Translations under genes and position numbers: made by a program
The notes under the pieces: model-generated
What the model was told of the DNA's origin: nothing
Seen by the model: the letters and a program-made list of their open reading frames with translations, nothing else
The model's database searches: none
Part shown: one piece after another, positions 14,054-16,053 of the stretch
Position numbering within the stretch: the stretch's first letter is position 1
Layout: the number at the start of each line of letters is the position of its first letter
DNA from: RGIG4608 sp045635885
GTDB taxonomy: Bacteria > Bacillota > Clostridia > Oscillospirales > CAG-272
Length of the DNA: 16,053 nt
Assembly: GCA_045635885.1 (NCBI GenBank)
Contig: JAZTWO010000030.1
Location: forward strand, 1 to 16,053
Direction: 5' to 3'

Positions 14054-15012
14054 AGGGCGTTGGCGGTCTTTACACTATTCGTCTTGTTGATCAAGATGCC
14101 CACAGTCAACAATTTAATACCGAATCTCCACTTGCTTCAAAGTTGATTTCCTGCTCTGCAAGTGGCTCGTTCCGACACAACCACATCAAGCCCCTTGTTG
14201 GCGACAACGTTGAGGTCGTTTATACCGACCATTCACTATCTGAAATGGATTCGAAAAACAACGACATCAGAATTTCTGATATTTTGGATCGCAAAAACGA
14301 GCTTATTCGTCCGCCAATGGCTAACCTTGACGTTATGTTCATCTCCATGGCGGCAGCTTCTCCTGCCCCTGTGCTTCCCACAATCGACAAGCTCATTTGC
14401 ATTGCAGAGCATAACGATATTGAGCCGGTTATAATAATCGGAAAATGCGATCTTGCACCCGAATATGCAAAGGAGTTGCAAGAAATCTACATAGGCGCAG
14501 GTTATGATGCATTTGTTTTGAGTGCAAAAACCGGAGAGGGTACGGATGTGATAAGAGATTACGTTAACGAAAAGCTCCACGGAAAAACTGCCGCTTTTGC
14601 AGGTGCTTCGGGCATTGGTAAATCCACTCTTTTGAATGCGCTTTTCCCAGAGCTTTCACTAACAACCAACACGATTAGCATTAAAATTCAAAGGGGTCGA
14701 CACACCACTCGTCACGTTGAGCTTTTCCCCATAAGCGATAGCGAAAAAACCGGATACGTGGCGGATACCCCCGGATTTTCACTCCTCGATTTTGAAAGAT
14801 TTAATTTCTTTGACAAAGAGGATTTGGCTTATAATATGCGTGAATTCCGTGACTATATCGGTCAGTGCCGATACACCAAATGCTCACACACAAAAGAAGA
14901 GGGTTGCGCAATTCTTGAAGCGGTGAAAAATGGCGAGATTGCCAAATCCCGTCACGATAGCTTCCTCGAAATCTATGCCGCACTCAAAAACAAAAATAAG
15001 TGGGATAAATAA
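14023..15012 (+). CDS. rsgA: Ribosome small subunit-dependent GTPase A
   Basis: A 329-residue circularly permuted GTPase that acts late in 30S maturation. The N-terminal OB-fold begins at GKIIKGVGGLYTI. The G motifs occur in permuted order: G4 as GKCD (140-143), G1 GASGIGKST (194-202), G2 in HTTRHVEL, and G3 DTPG (248-251). The zinc site CX4CXHX5C uses C282, C287, H289 and C295. The G4 motif has Gly instead of the usual Asn; B. subtilis has Thr there, so variation at this position is tolerated. The ATG at 14023 overlaps prkC by 31 nt with only a weak upstream GGAAA, suggesting coupled translation. rpe, next in B. subtilis, is absent. Confidence 0.96.
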   Translation: MEYRTHGKIIKGVGGLYTIRLVDQDAHSQQFNTESPLASKLISCSASGSFRHNHIKPLVGDNVEVVYTDHSLSEMDSKNNDIRISDILDRKNELIRPPMANLDVMFISMAAASPAPVLPTIDKLICIAEHNDIEPVIIIGKCDLAPEYAKELQEIYIGAGYDAFVLSAKTGEGTDVIRDYVNEKLHGKTAAFAGASGIGKSTLLNALFPELSLTTNTISIKIQRGRHTTRHVELFPISDSEKTGYVADTPGFSLLDFERFNFFDKEDLAYNMREFRDYIGQCRYTKCSHTKEEGCAILEAVKNGEIAKSRHDSFLEIYAALKNKNKWDK

Positions 15013-15014
15013 TT

Positions 15015-15659
15015 ATGAAATCATATATTTTCATTGGCGGTGAGGTGGAGAAATCCGTTCTTGAAGCCGCTATTCCCGAAGATGCGCTCGTTATTGCGGC
15101 GGATTCGGGCTATGACAACGCAAAAATGCTCGGATTTGCAGAAAGATGCGACTTTATTGTGGGCGATTTCGATTCCACAAAGGAAAAAGCATTCTGCTCT
15201 CGTGCAAAAATTGTGCGTGTCCCTGCCGAAAAGGACGAAACTGACACTCAACTTGCAATAAATGTGGCACTCCAAAATGGCGCTGACGAGATTTTTATCG
15301 TTGGCGGTCTTTCGGGTCGCCTTGACCACACACTTTCAAATTTATATCTGATTGAAATGCTCACTAAGGTCGGTGTTTCCGCTTGCATTTGCGATGGAAA
15401 GAACCGTGTTAGATACCTGAAAGAGCGTTCTTCACTGCTCGTTTCAAAAAGCGATTACAAATATTTCGGCTTAATTTTGACAAGCGAAAACGTAAAGGGT
15501 GTTACCGTTGACGGAGCGAAATATCCCCTGAAAAACGCAAATTTGGAAAGAAAAAATCCCTCGTTTGCCATTTCAAATGAGGTTTTGGAAAATTTCGCAA
15601 TGGTTTCTATCAAAAAGGGCGGACTTTTCTTGATTGAAAGTAAGGAGTTATCAAAATAG
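15015..15659 (+). CDS. thiN: Thiamine pyrophosphokinase
   Basis: A 214-residue cytosolic enzyme that transfers pyrophosphate from ATP to thiamine, giving the cofactor TPP. Diagnostic blocks are AADSGYDNA (28-36), GDFDS (50-54), KDETDTQLA (73-81) and GGLSGRLDHTLSN (97-109), with a C-terminal beta domain of normal length. It starts 2 nt after the rsgA stop, so translation is coupled; it matches B. subtilis yloS in this locus. I see no TPP riboswitch upstream, which fits salvage of imported thiamine. Confidence 0.97.
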   Translation: MKSYIFIGGEVEKSVLEAAIPEDALVIAADSGYDNAKMLGFAERCDFIVGDFDSTKEKAFCSRAKIVRVPAEKDETDTQLAINVALQNGADEIFIVGGLSGRLDHTLSNLYLIEMLTKVGVSACICDGKNRVRYLKERSSLLVSKSDYKYFGLILTSENVKGVTVDGAKYPLKNANLERKNPSFAISNEVLENFAMVSIKKGGLFLIESKELSK

Positions 15660-15677
15660 CACTTGACTTCATATAAT
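15648..15677 (+). promoter_or_regulatory. Candidate promoter for spoVM
   Basis: A perfect TATAAT (15672-15677) has a weak TTATCA (15648-15653) 18 nt upstream, inside the end of thiN. The wider sequence CATATAAT (15670-15677) also matches the sporulation sigma-E -10 box CATACAAT at 7 of 8 bases, but I cannot find a convincing sigma-E -35 box. The sigma factor is therefore unresolved. Confidence 0.4.
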
Positions 15678-15678
15678 G

Positions 15679-15700
15679 AAATTGACTACATAGTCAATTT
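15679..15700. promoter_or_regulatory. Near-perfect dyad upstream of spoVM, candidate operator
   Basis: Ten-base arms AAATTGACTA and TAGTCAATTT flank CA, forming a 22-nt palindrome between the candidate -10 box and the spoVM ribosome binding site. In DNA it would suit a dimeric repressor; in RNA it would form a stem whose 2-nt loop must open slightly. Its core recurs upstream of rlmN (10720-10733) with one difference. TTGA...TCAA arms resemble MarR-type operators in general form, but I cannot assign a regulator. Confidence 0.5.
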
Positions 15701-15719
15701 GTTACTTAGAGGTAATGTT

Positions 15720-15803
15720 ATGAAAATTGTGCTTTATAAAACTCCTACCGTTATTTCGTCAATTATTCGTAAAATTTTGGGAATTAAAAAACACAAAACA
15801 TAA
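15720..15803 (+). CDS. spoVM: Stage V sporulation protein SpoVM-like small protein
   Basis: A 27-residue amphipathic, basic peptide that is easily missed by gene finders. It begins MKIVLYKTP and ends ILGIKKHKT. Aligned without gaps to B. subtilis SpoVM (26 residues) it keeps K2, K7, P9, I15, R17, L20 and G21; P9 is the residue known to matter for localisation of SpoVM to the curved forespore membrane. In B. subtilis SpoVM marks the forespore surface and anchors SpoIVA for coat assembly. AGAGG lies about 7 nt before the ATG. The position directly after thiN is the same as in B. subtilis, which strongly supports the call. It implies the host forms spores or descends from spore formers. Confidence 0.88.
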   Translation: MKIVLYKTPTVISSIIRKILGIKKHKT

Positions 15804-15833
15804 TTTCAGGTGATAGTTAGTTAAGAAAAGATT

Positions 15834-15859
15834 TAGGGGGATTTTGAAAAATCCCCCTA
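15834..15859. terminator. Strong hairpin after spoVM, probable terminator
   Basis: A 12-bp stem (TAGGGGGATTTT pairing with AAAATCCCCCTA) with a GA centre. No T-run follows directly on the plus strand, only TATAACCC and then CTTTTT about 20 nt later; on the minus strand the sequence after the hairpin is AATCTTTTCTT. It may stop transcription from either side. The apex TTTTGAAAAA is the same as in the hairpin at 111-130. Confidence 0.5.
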
Positions 15860-15918
15860 TAACCCAAAAACTTTTTAAATCGTGGGTGTTAATTTAATCG
15901 GCGCAAATCGTACCCGCT

Positions 15919-15963
15919 GGCGCGCATAAAATAATATGTTTAGTAAAAAAATAGTTGCGCGCC
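15919..15963. repeat. GC-rich inverted repeat GGCGCGCA / TGCGCGCC
   Basis: Eight-base arms at 15919-15926 and 15956-15963 enclose a 29-nt A/T-rich loop. An upstream segment TCGGCGC (15898-15904) can instead pair with GCGCCGA (15959-15965), so two mutually exclusive stems are possible. Confidence 0.45.
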
Positions 15964-15965
15964 GA

Positions 15966-16023
15966 AGCAAACACACCTTGAGGTTTTACAACCTCATTTT
16001 GCAAGCAAAAACGGTGGTTTGCT
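15966..16023. repeat. Nested stem-loop element at the window end
   Basis: AGCAAAC-A-CACC (15966-15977) pairs with GGTGGTTTGCT (16013-16023): 11 bp with one bulged A. Inside, TGAGGTT and AACCTCA (15979-15996) form a second hairpin with loop TTAC, followed by TTTT. An inner AGCAAA (16004-16009) could compete for TTTGCT. It may be a structured RNA or a repeat; the strand is unknown. Confidence 0.4.
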
Positions 16024-16053
16024 ATAAAGTTTACCTAAAAATACATAACGATT

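Larger units (their letters stand above)
15804..16053. other. Structured non-coding end of window
   Basis: No convincing gene is seen. The stretch holds the strong hairpin at 15834-15859, a G+C-rich island with a GGCGCGCA/TGCGCGCC inverted repeat at 15919-15963, and a nested stem at 15966-16023. In B. subtilis rpmB follows spoVM on the other strand; it is not seen within this window. Confidence 0.5.

Noticed and set aside
15000..15015. TPP riboswitch or separate promoter before thiN
   Set aside because: Only 2 nt separate rsgA and thiN, and I saw no THI-box sequence upstream.

Overview
This window is a chromosomal housekeeping block from an AT-rich, probably endospore-forming Firmicute of the class Clostridia. 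No ribosomal RNA is present, so the exact lineage cannot be named. The gene order yicC-remA-gmk-rpoZ-priA-def-fmt-rsmB-rlmN-prpC-prkC-rsgA-thiN-spoVM follows the well-known Bacillus subtilis order. Relative to B. subtilis, coaBC (between rpoZ and priA) and rpe (between rsgA and thiN) are missing, and a membrane zinc metallopeptidase gene sits between fmt and rsmB. A 27-codon spoVM gene at the 3' end points to a spore former.

Layout. Bases 1-178 are non-coding with one strong hairpin. Bases 179-1935 are three minus-strand genes, read right to left: efp, a Cys/Asp-rich zinc-ribbon protein of the CD1247 type, and a YfcE-like phosphodiesterase after a strong intrinsic terminator. Bases 1936-2271 are a divergent promoter region with good sigma-A-type promoters for efp and yicC. 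Bases 2272-10460 are the first plus-strand run (yicC to rsmB), with one internal hairpin after rpoZ. Bases 10461-10764 are a structured intergenic region with hairpins, a terminator and a promoter. Bases 10765-15659 are a second, tightly coupled run: rlmN, prpC and prkC overlap by ATGA, prkC and rsgA overlap by 31 nt, and rsgA and thiN are 2 nt apart. It is followed by spoVM and a 250-nt structured non-coding end.

Functions. The block serves nucleotide supply (Gmk), transcription (RpoZ), replication restart (PriA), translation initiation (Fmt, Def), rRNA/tRNA modification (RsmB, RlmN), ribosome maturation (RsgA), translation of proline stretches (EF-P), a Ser/Thr kinase and phosphatase pair (PrkC, PrpC), thiamine pyrophosphate formation (ThiN), and sporulation or biofilm morphology (RemA, SpoVM).

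I see no mobile element, CRISPR array, tRNA, rRNA or defence system, and no clearly novel multi-gene system. The points most worth a second look are a PrkC with no PASTA domains, the tiny spoVM gene with a near-perfect dyad upstream that recurs in front of rlmN, the 15-cysteine acidic stretch in the gene after efp, and structured intergenic elements that share a TTTTGAAAAA hairpin apex.
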